The translations under genes and the position numbers were made by a program. A model generated the notes under the pieces. That model saw only the letters and a program-made list of their open reading frames with translations, made no database searches and was not told the DNA's origin. This document shows, piece by piece, positions 1 to 9,945 of a stretch of 64,000 bases of DNA. Origin of the DNA: Labilithrix sp. GTDB taxonomy: Bacteria > Myxococcota_A > Polyangia > Polyangiales > Polyangiaceae. Numbering within the stretch: position 1 is the stretch's first letter; each line of letters begins with the position of its first letter. The stretch covers positions 48,577-112,576 of the forward strand of contig JAHBWA010000010.1 in the NCBI GenBank assembly GCA_019637195.1, read 5' to 3'.

Positions 1-999
1 CTCCGTGCCCGCTCGGGCGACGAGGCGCTCGAGCTGCTCCTCGTCCACGACGTCGCGCTCGCGCTCCTCGACGTCCACATGCCCGACATGGACGGCTTCG
101 CGCTCGCCGAGCTCATGCGCGGGGCGCAGCGCTCGCGCCACGTCCCGATCATCTTCGTGACCGCCGCGCCGCAGGAGCAGCACCGCGAGTTCCGTGGTTA
201 CGACGCGGGCGCCGTCGACTTCCTCTTCAAGCCGGTCGATCCGCGCATCTTGCGCCACAAGACCGAGACCTTCTACCAGCTCCAGCGGCAGAAGCTGCAG
301 CTCGAGGAGACGCTCCACCTCGCCGAGACCTTGATGGCCGCCGTCGGGCACGACCTCAAGACCCCGCTCAACGCCGTCATGCTGGGCGCCGAGCTGATCC
401 TGGCCGATCCGACGAGCGAGTCGAACCGCCGAACCGCGGAGCGCCTCAAGTCGAGCAGCCGGCGCATGCAGCGGATGATCGACGACCTGTTCGATCTCGC
501 CCGCGCGCGCCTCGCGGGAGGCATCCCCATCGCGCCCGCGGCTGCGGACCTCGTCAAGGTCGCCCGGCGGTCGATCGCGGAGCTCGAGGCCGCGACGCCC
601 GCGCTGAGCATCACCCTCGTGGAGCAAGGCTCGGCGACCGGCGAGTGGGACGCGGACCGGCTCTACCAGGTGACGTCGAACCTCCTCGCGAACGCCGCGC
701 GCCACGGAGCGACCGGCCGCCCGATCACGGTCAAGCTCGCCGGGACGGACGACGCCGTCACGCTGAGCGTCCACAACGAGGGCGTCATCGCCGACGACGT
801 GCGTGAGCACCTCTTCGATCCGTTCCGCTCGAGCGCGCGGACGACCCGGGCGCGCGACGAAGGCCTCGGCCTCGGCCTCTACATCGTGCAGCAGATCGTC
901 CTCGCGCACGGCGGCACGCTGGAGGTCGACTCCGACGAGGAGACGGGCACCACGTTCCGCGTCAGCCTCCCGCGCCGCCCCGCGCCCGGCGCGAGCTGA
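1..999 (+). CDS. Response regulator/histidine kinase hybrid, 5' end cut by the window
   Basis: The frame is open from base 1, so the true start lies outside; 332 residues are visible. The first part is the C-terminal half of a receiver domain: the phosphoacceptor Asp sits in [11 protein letters not shown] and the conserved Lys in LFKPVD. A dimerisation domain follows with an H-box (GHDLKTPL, His about residue 117), then an HATPase domain with N-box ([10 protein letters not shown]), a G1-like HNEG and a G2 box GLGLGLY. All kinase signature residues are present, so it should be an active cytoplasmic sensor kinase that also receives phosphate. No membrane segment is visible. The next gene on the strand starts 134 bases downstream and is functionally unrelated, so the input signal cannot be inferred. 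Confidence 0.93.
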   Translation, partial: LRARSGDEALELLLVHDVALALLDVHMPDMDGFALAELMRGAQRSRHVPIIFVTAAPQEQHREFRGYDAGAVDFLFKPVDPRILRHKTETFYQLQRQKLQLEETLHLAETLMAAVGHDLKTPLNAVMLGAELILADPTSESNRRTAERLKSSSRRMQRMIDDLFDLARARLAGGIPIAPAAADLVKVARRSIAELEAATPALSITLVEQGSATGEWDADRLYQVTSNLLANAARHGATGRPITVKLAGTDDAVTLSVHNEGVIADDVREHLFDPFRSSARTTRARDEGLGLGLYIVQQIVLAHGGTLEVDSDEETGTTFRVSLPRRPAPGAS

Positions 1000-1133
1000 G
1001 GCCCGACCCCAACCCTTTCGGCGTCGGCCCCGACCTGGTACGAAAGACCGTCGCCTCCGCCCGGGGGCGCCGGACTCCGCGCTCCAGCCGAAACCTCCTC
1101 GAAACGGAGCGCTCCGTAGCCTCGAACGATCCC

Positions 1134-2669
1134 GTGCATTTCGACGAGTACGACACCGCAGGCTTCTTCGACGAGATGTTCGAGGCCGAGGCCCGCGCCC
1201 GTCCCGAGACCACGCTCCTCGCCAGCAAGCTCGACACGCTCTCTCCCGCCGAGCTGCGCGCCCGTCAGATCGCCGCCGAGCGCGCGCTGCTCACGCGCGG
1301 CATCACGTTCAACGTGTACGGCGACGCCGCCGGGACGGAGAAAATCTTCCCGTTCGACATCATCCCGCGGGTGATCCCCGCCGCCGACTGGCGGCAGATC
1401 GATCGCGGGCTGAAGCAGCGCGTCCACGCGCTGAACCTCTTCGTCGGGGACGTCTACGGCGAGCGCCGGATCGTGAAGGACGGCGTCATCCCCGAGTCGA
1501 TCCTCGGCTCGGCGTCGAGCTGGCTCCCGGCGTGCGTCGGGATGAAGGCGCCGAAGGGGATCTACTGCCACGTCGTCGGCACCGACCTCGTGCGCGACCG
1601 CGACGGTCAGTTCTACGTCCTCGAGGACAACCTCCGCTGCCCGTCGGGCGTCTCGTACGTGCTCGAGAACCGGCAGGTCATGAAGCACACGTTCCCGCAG
1701 GTCTTCGACAAGCTGCGCGTGCGCCCGGTCGACATCTACCCGAGCAAGCTGCTCGAGACGCTCCAGCACGTCAGCCCGGCGCCGTCGCCGACGGTCGTCG
1801 TCCTCACGCCGGGCGTCCACAACTCGGCCTACTTCGAGCACTCGTTCCTCGCCCAGCAGATGGGCGTGGAGCTGGTCGAGGGACGCGACCTCGTCGTCCG
1901 CGACGGCCGCGTGAACATGCGGACGACGCGCGGCTTCCAGCGCGTCGACGTGATCTACCGGCGCATCGACGACAGCTTCCTCGACCCGAAGGCGTTCCGG
2001 CCCGACTCGCTCCTCGGCGTCCCCGGCCTCATGGACGTCTACCGCGCCGGCCGGGTCGCCCTCGCGAACGCGCCCGGCACGGGCGTGGCCGACGACAAGG
2101 TCGTCTACTGCTGGGTGCCGAAGATGATCGAGTACTACCTCGGCGAAAAGCCGATCCTCCCGAACGTGCCGACCTACCGGTGCGAGGACGACAAGGACCG
2201 CGCGCACGTCCTCGCGAACATCGCCGACCTCGTGGTGAAGGCCGCCAACGAGTCGGGCGGCTACGGGATGCTCGTCGGACCGCAGGCGAGCGCGGCCGAG
2301 CGCGACGAGTTCAAGCGCCGCATCGAGAGCCGCCCACGCGAGTACATCGCCCAGCCGATGCTCGGGCTCTCGCGCGTCCCGACGATCGTCGGGGACGGCA
2401 TCGAGGGCCGCCACGTCGACCTCCGGCCGTACGTCCTCTACGGCGAGGACATCTTCGTCCTGCCGGGCGGGCTCACCCGCGTCGCGCTCAAGCGCGGCTC
2501 GTGCGTCGTGAACTCTTCGCAAGGCGGCGGCAGCAAGGACACGTGGGTCCTCGCCGGCGCCGACTCGATGCCCGCGGTCGCGGCGGGCGCGTCGCACGCT
2601 CAGTCGCAGTCGCAATCCCAGTCGCAGTCGCAGTCGCAGTCCCAGTCGAACGGGGGCAGCGGATGCTGA
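1134..2669 (+). CDS. Circularly permuted ATP-grasp protein (COG2308, DUF404/DUF407 type)
   Basis: The 511-residue protein matches the circularly permuted ATP-grasp family predicted to form amide bonds on a peptide or small-molecule substrate. Family blocks seen include FNVYGD near residue 61, FPFDIIPR near 77, the [19 protein letters not shown] block near 163 and [20 protein letters not shown] near the end. Translation begins with GTG. The last about 25 residues are a Gln-Ser dipeptide run encoded by a six-base repeat, unusual for the family. The stop overlaps the start of the Alpha-E gene by seven bases, so the two are translationally coupled. In other bacteria this pair often travels with transglutaminase-like or proteasome-like genes; none is present here. 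The substrate is unknown. Confidence 0.92.
   Translation: MHFDEYDTAGFFDEMFEAEARARPETTLLASKLDTLSPAELRARQIAAERALLTRGITFNVYGDAAGTEKIFPFDIIPRVIPAADWRQIDRGLKQRVHALNLFVGDVYGERRIVKDGVIPESILGSASSWLPACVGMKAPKGIYCHVVGTDLVRDRDGQFYVLEDNLRCPSGVSYVLENRQVMKHTFPQVFDKLRVRPVDIYPSKLLETLQHVSPAPSPTVVVLTPGVHNSAYFEHSFLAQQMGVELVEGRDLVVRDGRVNMRTTRGFQRVDVIYRRIDDSFLDPKAFRPDSLLGVPGLMDVYRAGRVALANAPGTGVADDKVVYCWVPKMIEYYLGEKPILPNVPTYRCEDDKDRAHVLANIADLVVKAANESGGYGMLVGPQASAAERDEFKRRIESRPREYIAQPMLGLSRVPTIVGDGIEGRHVDLRPYVLYGEDIFVLPGGLTRVALKRGSCVVNSSQGGGSKDTWVLAGADSMPAVAAGASHAQSQSQSQSQSQSQSQSNGGSGC
2600..2648 (+). repeat. Hexanucleotide repeat coding for Gln-Ser
   Basis: About eight imperfect copies of a six-base unit (CAGTCG with CAATCC and CAGTCC variants) near the 3' end of the ATP-grasp gene. 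The unit is a multiple of three, so copy-number change would lengthen or shorten the Gln-Ser tail without breaking the frame or the overlap with the next start codon. Confidence 0.9.
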
Positions 2670-3679
2670 GCCGCGTCGCGGACGCGATCTACTGGATGAG
2701 CCGCTACGTCGAGCGCGCGGAGAACGTCGCGCGGTTCGTCGACGTCAACCTCCACCTCGCGCTCGACTTCCCCGAGGGCTCGGCGGCGGGCGGCGCGCAG
2801 TGGGAGCCGCTCGTCGCGACCACCGGCGACTCGGCGCTCTTCGCCGAGCGCTACGGCGAAGCCTCGCGCGACAACGTCCTGCACTTCCTGACGTTCGACC
2901 GCGAGAGCCCGAACTCGATCATCACCTGCCTGGCTCATGCGCGCGAGAACGCGCGCTCCGTCCGCGAGATCATCTCGTCGGAGATGTGGGAGCAGGTCAA
3001 CAACGCCTACCTGATGGTGATGGACGCGGCGAAGGCGCGGATGGCGCTCGAGCTGTCGCACGATTTCTTCACCCAGGTGAAGCAGGCGTCGCACCTCTTC
3101 GTGGGCACGACCTACCTCACGATGAGCCACACCGAGGCCTGGCACTTCGCCCGCCTCGGGCGACTCCTCGAGCGCGCCGACAAGACGTCGCGCATCCTCG
3201 ACGTGAAGTACTTCCTCTTGCTCCCGCAGCCGACCGACGTCGGCTCGACGCTCGACGCGCTCCACTGGGGCGCGCTCCTCCGCTCGGCGAGCGCCTTCGA
3301 GATGTACCTCAAGCGCCACGGCGGCATCACCCCGACCAAGGTCGTCGAGTACCTGATGCTCGACCGCAAGTTCCCGCGCTCCGTGCGCTATTGCCTCAAC
3401 AAGGCGGAGCGCTCGCTGCACGCGATCACCGGCGCGTCGCTCGGGACGTGGACCAACGGCGCGGAGCGCGAGCTCGGCCGCCTGAACGCGGAGCTGTCCT
3501 ACGCCGACACGAAGGAGATCGTCGCGCGCGGACTGCACGAGTACATCGACAACCTGCAGCAGCGGTTGAACTACGTCAGCCAGTCCGTCTACGAGACCTT
3601 CTTCGCGATGAAGCCGGAGGAGATCGAGGACCCGCGCGAGAGCCGCTCGCTCCCGCCGCTGTCGACGACCCGGCTCTGA
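2663..3679 (+). CDS. Alpha-E domain protein (COG2307, DUF403)
   Basis: A 338-residue, almost entirely helical protein. The start is the ATG inside the end of the ATP-grasp gene; it opens with [24 protein letters not shown] in the reading used here, the characteristic opening of Alpha-E proteins ([12 protein letters not shown]), and later has [16 protein letters not shown]. The family almost always sits beside a COG2308 ATP-grasp protein and is thought to work with it in making or modifying a peptide, but the reaction has not been shown. The seven-base overlap supports joint expression. The length is close to the usual 310-320 residues. Cytoplasmic, with no signal peptide. Confidence 0.93.
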   Translation: MLSRVADAIYWMSRYVERAENVARFVDVNLHLALDFPEGSAAGGAQWEPLVATTGDSALFAERYGEASRDNVLHFLTFDRESPNSIITCLAHARENARSVREIISSEMWEQVNNAYLMVMDAAKARMALELSHDFFTQVKQASHLFVGTTYLTMSHTEAWHFARLGRLLERADKTSRILDVKYFLLLPQPTDVGSTLDALHWGALLRSASAFEMYLKRHGGITPTKVVEYLMLDRKFPRSVRYCLNKAERSLHAITGASLGTWTNGAERELGRLNAELSYADTKEIVARGLHEYIDNLQQRLNYVSQSVYETFFAMKPEEIEDPRESRSLPPLSTTRL

Positions 3680-3826
3680 CTCCGGCGCGAGCTGCGCGCC
3701 TCCGGTCCGAACTGCGCGCCGCCGCTCTCGATCTGCGCACGCGAGACGAGCGCGCGCCGGCGGATCGCGCGTGGATGCCCGGTTCCCCTTGCGCTCGAGG
3801 AGACGGGGCGCTCTCCTTCGGCGCGC

Positions 3827-5854
3827 GTGAAGACCCAACGGACAGCGACAGCTCGGCTCGGAGTTTGGATCCTCGCGGGGATCGCGGCGCTCGCGGGTGG
3901 ATGCTCCGGCGACGACGGCGGAGACGGCGAAGACGCGCCGCTCGCGATCGAGGACGGCTGCCAGGCGCTCCTCGCGCGGACGCAGGCCGACGAGGTGTCG
4001 CGCGGCACCTGCCTCCTGCCCTACCCGTCCGACTTCTACCGCGAGGACGTCGGCGGCGCGCCGCGGCTCGTGATCCGCGGCGCCGCGAAGCCCGTGCGCG
4101 CCGCCGGCGGCGACGCCGATCTCCACGACGTCGTCGCGATGGACGGCTTCTCCCTCATCCCGACGATCGTGGCGACGCTGCCGAGCAGCGTGGTCGGAGA
4201 CGGTCTCCCCGGCATCCTCGACGATCCGAGCCGGAGCGCGACGGCGGCGAGCGCCACCGTGATCGTCGACGCGGAGACGGGCGCGCTCGTCCCGCACTAC
4301 ACCGACAAGATCGATCGCGGCCTCGACGCCGAGCACGAGCCGATCGTCCTCCGCCCCTTCGCCCCGCTCGCGCCGAGGCGGCGCTACGTCGTCGCGCTCA
4401 AGGGCGTCCGGCTCGCCGCCGACGCACCTGGGGCGCCCGGCCTCGCGCCGCCGCCCGAGGGCTTCCGCCGCGTCCGCGACCGCGCGCTCGAGAAGGATCC
4501 GGCGCTCGCGGGGCAGGCAGCGCGCTTCGACCGCGACGTCTTCGCGCCGCTCGAGCGCGCCGGCGTCGCCCGCGCGGACCTCCAGCTCGCCTGGGACTTC
4601 ACGACCGGCAGCGCGGAGCAGCCGCGAGCCGACATGCTGCGCGTGCGCGACCTCACGCTCGCCTGGCTCGCCGAGAACACGCCGGCGATCACGATCACCG
4701 AGTCGAAGCCGGGCTCGGACCGCATCTGGCGGACGGTCACCGGCACGATCACCGCGCCGCTCTACCTCGACCAGCCCGGCCCGGCGGGCCGGCTCTTCCG
4801 CGGCGCCGACGGCCTCGTCACGGCGAACGGCACGACGGCGTTCGAGTTCACCGTCAACGTGCCGAACGCGGTGCGCGACCGCTTCGAGCCGGGCCGCGCG
4901 CTCGCCTACGGCCACGGCTTCTTCGGCGGGCGCGCCGAGCTCGAGGGCAACGGCGCGAAGACGATCGCCGAGCACCTGGCGGCCGTCGAGCTCGGGATCG
5001 ACTGGTGGGGGATGTCGAAGGAAGACGTCGGGCGCGTCAGCACGGCGCTCGGCGACGATCCCAGCCACGGCGCGGACTTCGCCGAGCGCGCGCACCAAGC
5101 AATGGCGAACTGGCTGGTCGCGACCGCCGCGCTCCGCGGACCGCTCGCGACGGTCCCGGAGCTCATGCGCCCGGCCGAGGGCCCGGGCGTCGTCACCGGC
5201 CCCGGCGGCGCGTCGAACGCCGGGCAGCTCGTCTACGATCCGAGCTTCCTCGGCTACTTCGGCGCGAGCCAGGGGCACATCCTCGGCGGGACGCTCGCCG
5301 CGCTCGACCCCAACCTCTCGCGGGTCGTCCTCAACGTCGGCGGCGGCGGCTTCACGCACATGATGCCGCGGTCGGCGAACTTCGGGCCGTTCTCGATCGT
5401 CCTCGACGTGACCTTCAAGGACGAGCTGATGGTGCAGGCGTACGTCGCGATGTTCCAGCGGCCGCTCGACCGGATCGATCCGGTGACCTACGCGCCGCTC
5501 GTCGGCGAGGCGCCCGAGCGGCGCGTGCTCCTCCAGGTCGGCCTCGGCGACGCGCAGGTGCCGAACGCCGGGAGCTGGCTGCACGCCCGCGCGCTCGGCG
5601 CGACGCTCACGACCCCTTCCCCCGCGACCGTCTTCGGGCTCGAGGAGGCCGCCGCGCCGACGGGCACGAGCGCCCTCACGCTCTTCGATTTCGGGATCGA
5701 CACCAGCGGCTACCGTGCGCCGTCGCCGCTCGGGCAGAACGGCGTCCACGAGGGCGTCCGCGTCAACGCCGGCGCGCTCCGGCAGATGGACGAGTTCCTG
5801 CGTCCCGGCGGCGCGGTCGTGCACCCGTGCGACGGGCCCTGCGATCCGGAGTGA
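3827..5854 (+). CDS. Hydrolase-like lipoprotein
   Basis: A 675-residue protein starting with GTG; the N-terminus is a lipoprotein-type signal (basic start, hydrophobic LAGIAALAGGC, then an acidic Gly-rich stretch), so it is probably anchored in the envelope. In the second half are YGHGFFGG (about residue 361, like an HGxxG oxyanion loop) and GASQG (about residue 480), which fits a GxSxG nucleophile elbow of an alpha/beta hydrolase. Asp and His candidates follow, but I cannot assign the full triad. Similar large lipoproteins occur widely in myxobacteria without a known substrate. It stands alone between the Alpha-E gene and the HEAT-repeat gene. Lipase or esterase activity is inference. Confidence 0.75.
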   Translation: MKTQRTATARLGVWILAGIAALAGGCSGDDGGDGEDAPLAIEDGCQALLARTQADEVSRGTCLLPYPSDFYREDVGGAPRLVIRGAAKPVRAAGGDADLHDVVAMDGFSLIPTIVATLPSSVVGDGLPGILDDPSRSATAASATVIVDAETGALVPHYTDKIDRGLDAEHEPIVLRPFAPLAPRRRYVVALKGVRLAADAPGAPGLAPPPEGFRRVRDRALEKDPALAGQAARFDRDVFAPLERAGVARADLQLAWDFTTGSAEQPRADMLRVRDLTLAWLAENTPAITITESKPGSDRIWRTVTGTITAPLYLDQPGPAGRLFRGADGLVTANGTTAFEFTVNVPNAVRDRFEPGRALAYGHGFFGGRAELEGNGAKTIAEHLAAVELGIDWWGMSKEDVGRVSTALGDDPSHGADFAERAHQAMANWLVATAALRGPLATVPELMRPAEGPGVVTGPGGASNAGQLVYDPSFLGYFGASQGHILGGTLAALDPNLSRVVLNVGGGGFTHMMPRSANFGPFSIVLDVTFKDELMVQAYVAMFQRPLDRIDPVTYAPLVGEAPERRVLLQVGLGDAQVPNAGSWLHARALGATLTTPSPATVFGLEEAAAPTGTSALTLFDFGIDTSGYRAPSPLGQNGVHEGVRVNAGALRQMDEFLRPGGAVVHPCDGPCDPE

Positions 5855-5902
5855 CTCCGATCCGGGGTGACGGCCGGTCCACGGGGGCCTAATGTCTTGT
5901 CC

Positions 5903-8479
5903 GTGCGCCGCTCCGTAGCTCTAGCGCTCCTCGTCGCGTCGGCCGCGGTCGCGCCCGGCGCGCGCGCGCTCGTCTGGCCCGACGTCCCGGAGCGGGTCGA
6001 GCGCGGGCTCGCGTCGCCCGATCCTGCGAGCCGCCGCGTCGCCGCTCGCGACCTCGCGAACCTCGGAGGCGCGCGCGCGACCCCGCTCGTCCTCAAGGCG
6101 CTCGGCGACGCGGACGTCGAGGTCCGCCTCGCCGCGGCGCAGTCGGCGATCCGCCTCCGGGTCGCGCCGGCCACCGACGCCGCCATCGTGTGGCTCGGCG
6201 AGCGCGACGCGAAGCTGCGCGTCGCCGCGTGCGAGGTCGCGCGGGCGCTGCCGAACCCGCGCGCGGTCCAGCCGCTGGCGCGCGCCCTCGGCGACACCGA
6301 TCCCCAGGTACGCTCGACCTGCGCGAACGCCCTCGGCGCGTCGGGCTCGCCCGAGGCGGTCGCGCCGCTCTCCGGCAAGCTCGACGATCCCACGCCCAAC
6401 GTGAGAGCCGACGTCGCGCGCGCGCTCGCGCGGCTCGGCGACGGGCGGGCGGTGGTGCCGCTCGTCGGCAAGGTGCAAGACTCGGTGCCCGACGTCCGGC
6501 AAGCCGTCGTCCGCGCGCTGGGCGACCTCGGCGACACGCGCGCGACGCAGGCGCTGCTCCTCGCGCTGCGCGACACCGTGCCCGAGGTGAAGGTCGAGGC
6601 GCTCGCGGCGCTCGGACGCCTCCGCGCTCCGGACGCGGTCGACGCGATCGCCCCGCTCGCCCTCGAGCGCAACGCCGGGGTCCGGCAGGCCGCGCTCGTC
6701 GCGCTCGGACGCATCGGCACCGAGAGCGCCGTCCGCGCGCTCGTCAAGGCGCTCGGGACCCAAGAGGACGCCACCGCGGGCGTGGAGCGCACGCCCGTCC
6801 GCGACGCGCTCGTGGCCGCGGGGACGCCCGCGGTCGCGGAGCTGACGGCGCTGCTCGACCGACCGGTGTCCCCTGCCGTCGCGTCGAGCGCCGCGTGGGT
6901 GCTCGGCGAGCTTCGTGCGACCAAGAGCGCCCCGGCGATCGTCGCCGCCCTCCGCAAAGGCACGCTCCCCCAGACCGCCGCGCTCCGCGCGCTCGCCGGC
7001 GCGGGCACGCCGGAGCAGGTGCCGGTCGTCCTCGAGTTCGTCTCCGATCCGAGCCCCGCGACGCGCGAAGAGGCGCGCCTCGCCGCGACCGCGCTGCTCG
7101 ATCCGTCGCGTCCCGACGGCCGCGCGGTGGAGCCGCTCGCGGCGACGCTGAAGAGCCCGCGGACGACGCCCGGCGAGCGCGCCGCCGTGGCGACGCTCCT
7201 CGGACGGACGGGCGCGCCACGCGCCGCGACCGAGCTCATCGGCCTCGTAGGCTCCAAGGACGAGGGGCTCCGCCTGGCCGCGATCGACGCGCTCGGCGCG
7301 CTCGGCGCCGACGCTGGCTCGACGATCGGCGGCGCGGTCGACGACGTCCTCGTCCCGCTCCTCGCCGACGTGGACCCCGCGGTCCGCCTCCGCGCGGCCG
7401 TGGCCATCGGCGCGAGCGGCGGCACCACGGCGCGGCGCTCGCTCCTCTCGAAGCTCGACGGCGGCGAGGAGCTCGATCGCTTCGCCCTGTTCGAGGCGCT
7501 CGGCGGCGTGCTCGCGCGACACCCGGACGACGCCGCCGCGCGGCGCGTCTTCGCCGAGCTGGGCGTCGCCGCCGGTCCGGAGCGCGACGCCGTGATCGGC
7601 GCCGCCGGACGCGCGCGCGCGCCGAGCGTCCCGGGCGCGCTCGCCGCCGCCGCTCGGAGCCCCGACGTCGACGATCGCCGCGCCGTCGCGACCGTGCTCG
7701 CGGCGCAGTCCGGCTCGCCTCAGGCGCTCGCGCTCGCGCGCGCCCTCACGTCGGACGGCGACGCCTCGGTGCGCGCCGAGGCGACGTTCGCCCTCGGCTC
7801 GCTCGGCGACGCCGCGCTCCTCCCCGTGCTCGTCGGGCTCGCGCGCAGCGGCGACGCCGACGTCGCGACGAACGCCGCCGGCGCGATCGCGCGGATCGCT
7901 CGCCGGACGACCACGGCGCCGGGCGCCGGCCCCGCCGCGGCGCCGCTCACTCCCGGCCCCGCCGCGGCCCCGGCCGCTCCCATCCCGGCCGCGGGCCGGA
8001 GCCCGATCACCGAGGCGGTCTGCCCGATGCTCTCTGACGGGCGCGCCACGGTGCGCGCGAACGCGCTCGCCGCGCTCGCGGCCGCGCGACGGCGCTGCGC
8101 CGACGGCCGCGGCGAGCGCAAGCTCCTCGCCGACGACGCCAGCGACCTCGTGCGCGCCAGCGCCGCGCGCGCGCTCGCGGCCGCGCGGCTCCCCGAAGAC
8201 GGGCAGGTCCTCGACCGCTGCGCCTCCGCCGATCGCAGCGCGGAGGTGGCACGCACGTGCCGACCGCACACGACTCGGCCCGCGCTGGGGCGGACGCACG
8301 CGGTGCTCGTCTTCGTCGTCGGAGAGGGCGCCGCGTCGACCGCCAGGCCTCGCGCGCCGTTCCTCCTCGAGTACGAGGACGGCGTGCTCCGCGCGGGCGT
8401 CGCCGACAGACGCGGCGCCACCTTCGATCCGGCGGCGCCCGCTGGCGACATCGTGCTTCGACGCGCACCGTCCCCCTGA
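5903..8479 (+). CDS. Exported HEAT-repeat (PBS-lyase-like) protein
   Basis: About 858 residues. I chose the GTG at 5903 because it gives a clean signal peptide (MRRSVALALLVASAAVAPGARA); an in-frame GTG at 5867 would add 12 residues in front. The mature protein is a long array of about 30-residue alpha-helical repeats of the pattern DxxVRxAAxxALGxLG, beginning with the block ending ALGDADVEVRLAAAQSA and continuing to about residue 640. A Pro/Ala-rich linker (APGAGPAAAPLTPGP) separates a few further repeats and a short C-terminal domain of about 70 residues that looks like beta structure. HEAT-like arrays are protein-binding scaffolds; no catalytic motif is visible. Location is probably periplasmic. 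Confidence 0.85.
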   Translation: MRRSVALALLVASAAVAPGARALVWPDVPERVERGLASPDPASRRVAARDLANLGGARATPLVLKALGDADVEVRLAAAQSAIRLRVAPATDAAIVWLGERDAKLRVAACEVARALPNPRAVQPLARALGDTDPQVRSTCANALGASGSPEAVAPLSGKLDDPTPNVRADVARALARLGDGRAVVPLVGKVQDSVPDVRQAVVRALGDLGDTRATQALLLALRDTVPEVKVEALAALGRLRAPDAVDAIAPLALERNAGVRQAALVALGRIGTESAVRALVKALGTQEDATAGVERTPVRDALVAAGTPAVAELTALLDRPVSPAVASSAAWVLGELRATKSAPAIVAALRKGTLPQTAALRALAGAGTPEQVPVVLEFVSDPSPATREEARLAATALLDPSRPDGRAVEPLAATLKSPRTTPGERAAVATLLGRTGAPRAATELIGLVGSKDEGLRLAAIDALGALGADAGSTIGGAVDDVLVPLLADVDPAVRLRAAVAIGASGGTTARRSLLSKLDGGEELDRFALFEALGGVLARHPDDAAARRVFAELGVAAGPERDAVIGAAGRARAPSVPGALAAAARSPDVDDRRAVATVLAAQSGSPQALALARALTSDGDASVRAEATFALGSLGDAALLPVLVGLARSGDADVATNAAGAIARIARRTTTAPGAGPAAAPLTPGPAAAPAAPIPAAGRSPITEAVCPMLSDGRATVRANALAALAAARRRCADGRGERKLLADDASDLVRASAARALAAARLPEDGQVLDRCASADRSAEVARTCRPHTTRPALGRTHAVLVFVVGEGAASTARPRAPFLLEYEDGVLRAGVADRRGATFDPAAPAGDIVLRRAPSP

Positions 8480-8540
8480 GGTGCCGGCCGCGTCGCGCGG
8501 CCTGTCACGCCCGGTGGCCTCGCGGAGCGACGCCTGCCGC

Positions 8541-9023
8541 TCACTCCTCGCGCGCGAGCCCGTCGATCCAAAGACCGAGGCGCTCGAGCTCGGTCGGCGT
8601 GAGCTTCTCGTTCCCCTCGTCGAAGGGCATCTCGCTGCCGCAGTCGTGCGTCCCGCTCACCTTGTGCCAGACGAGGCTCGCCTCGCGATCGCCGGGGACG
8701 ATCCGCGTGACTTGCTGGCTGCTCACGCAGAACCCGCGCGCGCCGCCCCCGGTGTTCGTGGCGACACCGACCGTCGCACGCGTGAACGGCGCCGACAGGT
8801 CGAGGAGAGCGTTCGCCGCATCGTGGCACGCCACGCAGCGCTCGTCGAAGAGCGCCTGCACCTCGGCCTCACTGAAGGGCGCGAGGTTCGCCGGCGGGGC
8901 CTCCTCCGCCGGCGGGGCCTCCTCCGCCTCTCCCGCGGGTGAAGCGCCCTCGGGCGCCGGGGCGACCGTCTTGGTCGTGCACGCGACGAGCGTGAGCGCG
9001 ATGGCGAGCGTGAGCGACTTCAT
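8541..9023 (-). CDS. Small monohaem c-type cytochrome lipoprotein
   Basis: A 160-residue protein. The ATG at 9023 is preferred over the GTG immediately before it. The N-terminus has a lipobox (ALTLVAC, Cys about residue 15), then a Pro/Glu/Ala linker containing a perfect duplication of EEAPPA encoded by an 18-base direct repeat. The haem site is CVACH at residues 63-67, and a Met in SEMPFDEG (about 132) is a plausible sixth ligand; the end LERLGLWIDGL matches many planctomycete/myxobacterial-type cytochrome c tails. Two more Cys outside the motif could form a disulphide. Probably a membrane-tethered electron carrier. It stands alone and its partner is not visible. Confidence 0.82.
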   Translation of the reverse strand: MKSLTLAIALTLVACTTKTVAPAPEGASPAGEAEEAPPAEEAPPANLAPFSEAEVQALFDERCVACHDAANALLDLSAPFTRATVGVATNTGGGARGFCVSSQQVTRIVPGDREASLVWHKVSGTHDCGSEMPFDEGNEKLTPTELERLGLWIDGLAREE

Positions 9024-9111
9024 CACGGCGGGACGTCTAGCGCGCGCCTGGCCGAGGTGCCATCGTCATTTGGCCCACGGACACAGCCTCCAAGCGAGCC
9101 CCGTGCGTGGA

Positions 9112-9942
9112 TCAACGGACCCGCTCGAGCTCGAGGATCTTCGCGATGACCTGCGACGGCCTGCGGGCGTCCTGGAGCGCGTCGGCGAGCCCCCGCGCGC
9201 CGAGCCTCGCCACGCGGAGGAGCTGTACCTGGCTGGCGCCGCCGCGCCGCGGTCGCACGACGACGACGCCGACGCGGAGCGCCAGGCCGTCGGGCGTCAC
9301 CTCACGGAGCGGCCGCCGGAGCACGACCACCGAAGCGACGGGCGCCGCGCACACGACCGACGCGCGCGAGAGGTACAGGCCGCTCCCGATCGCGCCGGGC
9401 GCGTCCTCCTCGGCGCGTCGGAGGAGCACCGCGAGATCGCGCGCCGGCGTGTCCGTCGCGCCCGCGAGACGGCTCGCGGCGACGTCGACGAGATCACCGA
9501 CGTTGGAGCACTCGAGGCCGAGCACGACGCGGTCGGGCGTGAGCAGCTCCGCCAGGCCTGCGGCGCGCTCTTCGCGGGCCGGAACGCTGCGACCCGGGAG
9601 CTCCGCTTCGATGAACGCCTGGACGCGCGCGAGCTCCCCGGCGGTGAGCCCGCGCCGCGCGATCTCGAGGAACAGCGTCCTGGCCGCGGGCTCCTCTTCG
9701 AGGTAGCTCGCGACGAACGGACTGACCCGGTGAGCGACGTCGACCAACAACGTCGGCGGGATCCCGAGCTCCCGAGCGATGGCGCCCAGGCGATCGGTGG
9801 TCGGCGGCGCGTCGAGCCCGTGCTCGACACGGCTCAAGTAGGCGCTCGACACGCCGATCCTGCGCGCGAGCTCGCGCAGCCCCAGGCCGGCGTCCACCCG
9901 CAGGAGGCGGAGCGTCGCCCCGACGTGAATCGCGTGGCTCAC
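9112..9942 (-). CDS. XRE-family regulator with a PTS EIIA-like C-terminal domain
   Basis: A 276-residue protein starting with GTG, three bases after the antiporter stop, so co-transcribed with it. Residues 8-62 are an XRE helix-turn-helix (LRELARRIGVSSAYLSRVEHG). Residues about 145-270 resemble a fructose/nitrogen-type PTS EIIA fold, in order: a CSNVGDLVDVAASRLA opening, AIGSGLYLSRASV where EIIA proteins have the phosphorylated His of a PHAR motif, and a C-terminal AxxLxDxRRPSQVIAKIL. The His position is occupied by Ser, so phosphotransfer is unlikely; it may sense ions, nucleotides or partner proteins. The EIIA assignment rests on motif order only. Confidence 0.78.
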   Translation of the reverse strand: MSHAIHVGATLRLLRVDAGLGLRELARRIGVSSAYLSRVEHGLDAPPTTDRLGAIARELGIPPTLLVDVAHRVSPFVASYLEEEPAARTLFLEIARRGLTAGELARVQAFIEAELPGRSVPAREERAAGLAELLTPDRVVLGLECSNVGDLVDVAASRLAGATDTPARDLAVLLRRAEEDAPGAIGSGLYLSRASVVCAAPVASVVVLRRPLREVTPDGLALRVGVVVVRPRRGGASQVQLLRVARLGARGLADALQDARRPSQVIAKILELERVR

Positions 9943-9945
9943 GGC

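Noticed and set aside
2600..5824. A very long minus-strand open frame (over 1000 codons)
   Set aside because: It is antisense to the well-supported Alpha-E and lipoprotein genes, has an Arg/Glu/Val-biased composition typical of the reverse of high-GC coding DNA, and no motif.
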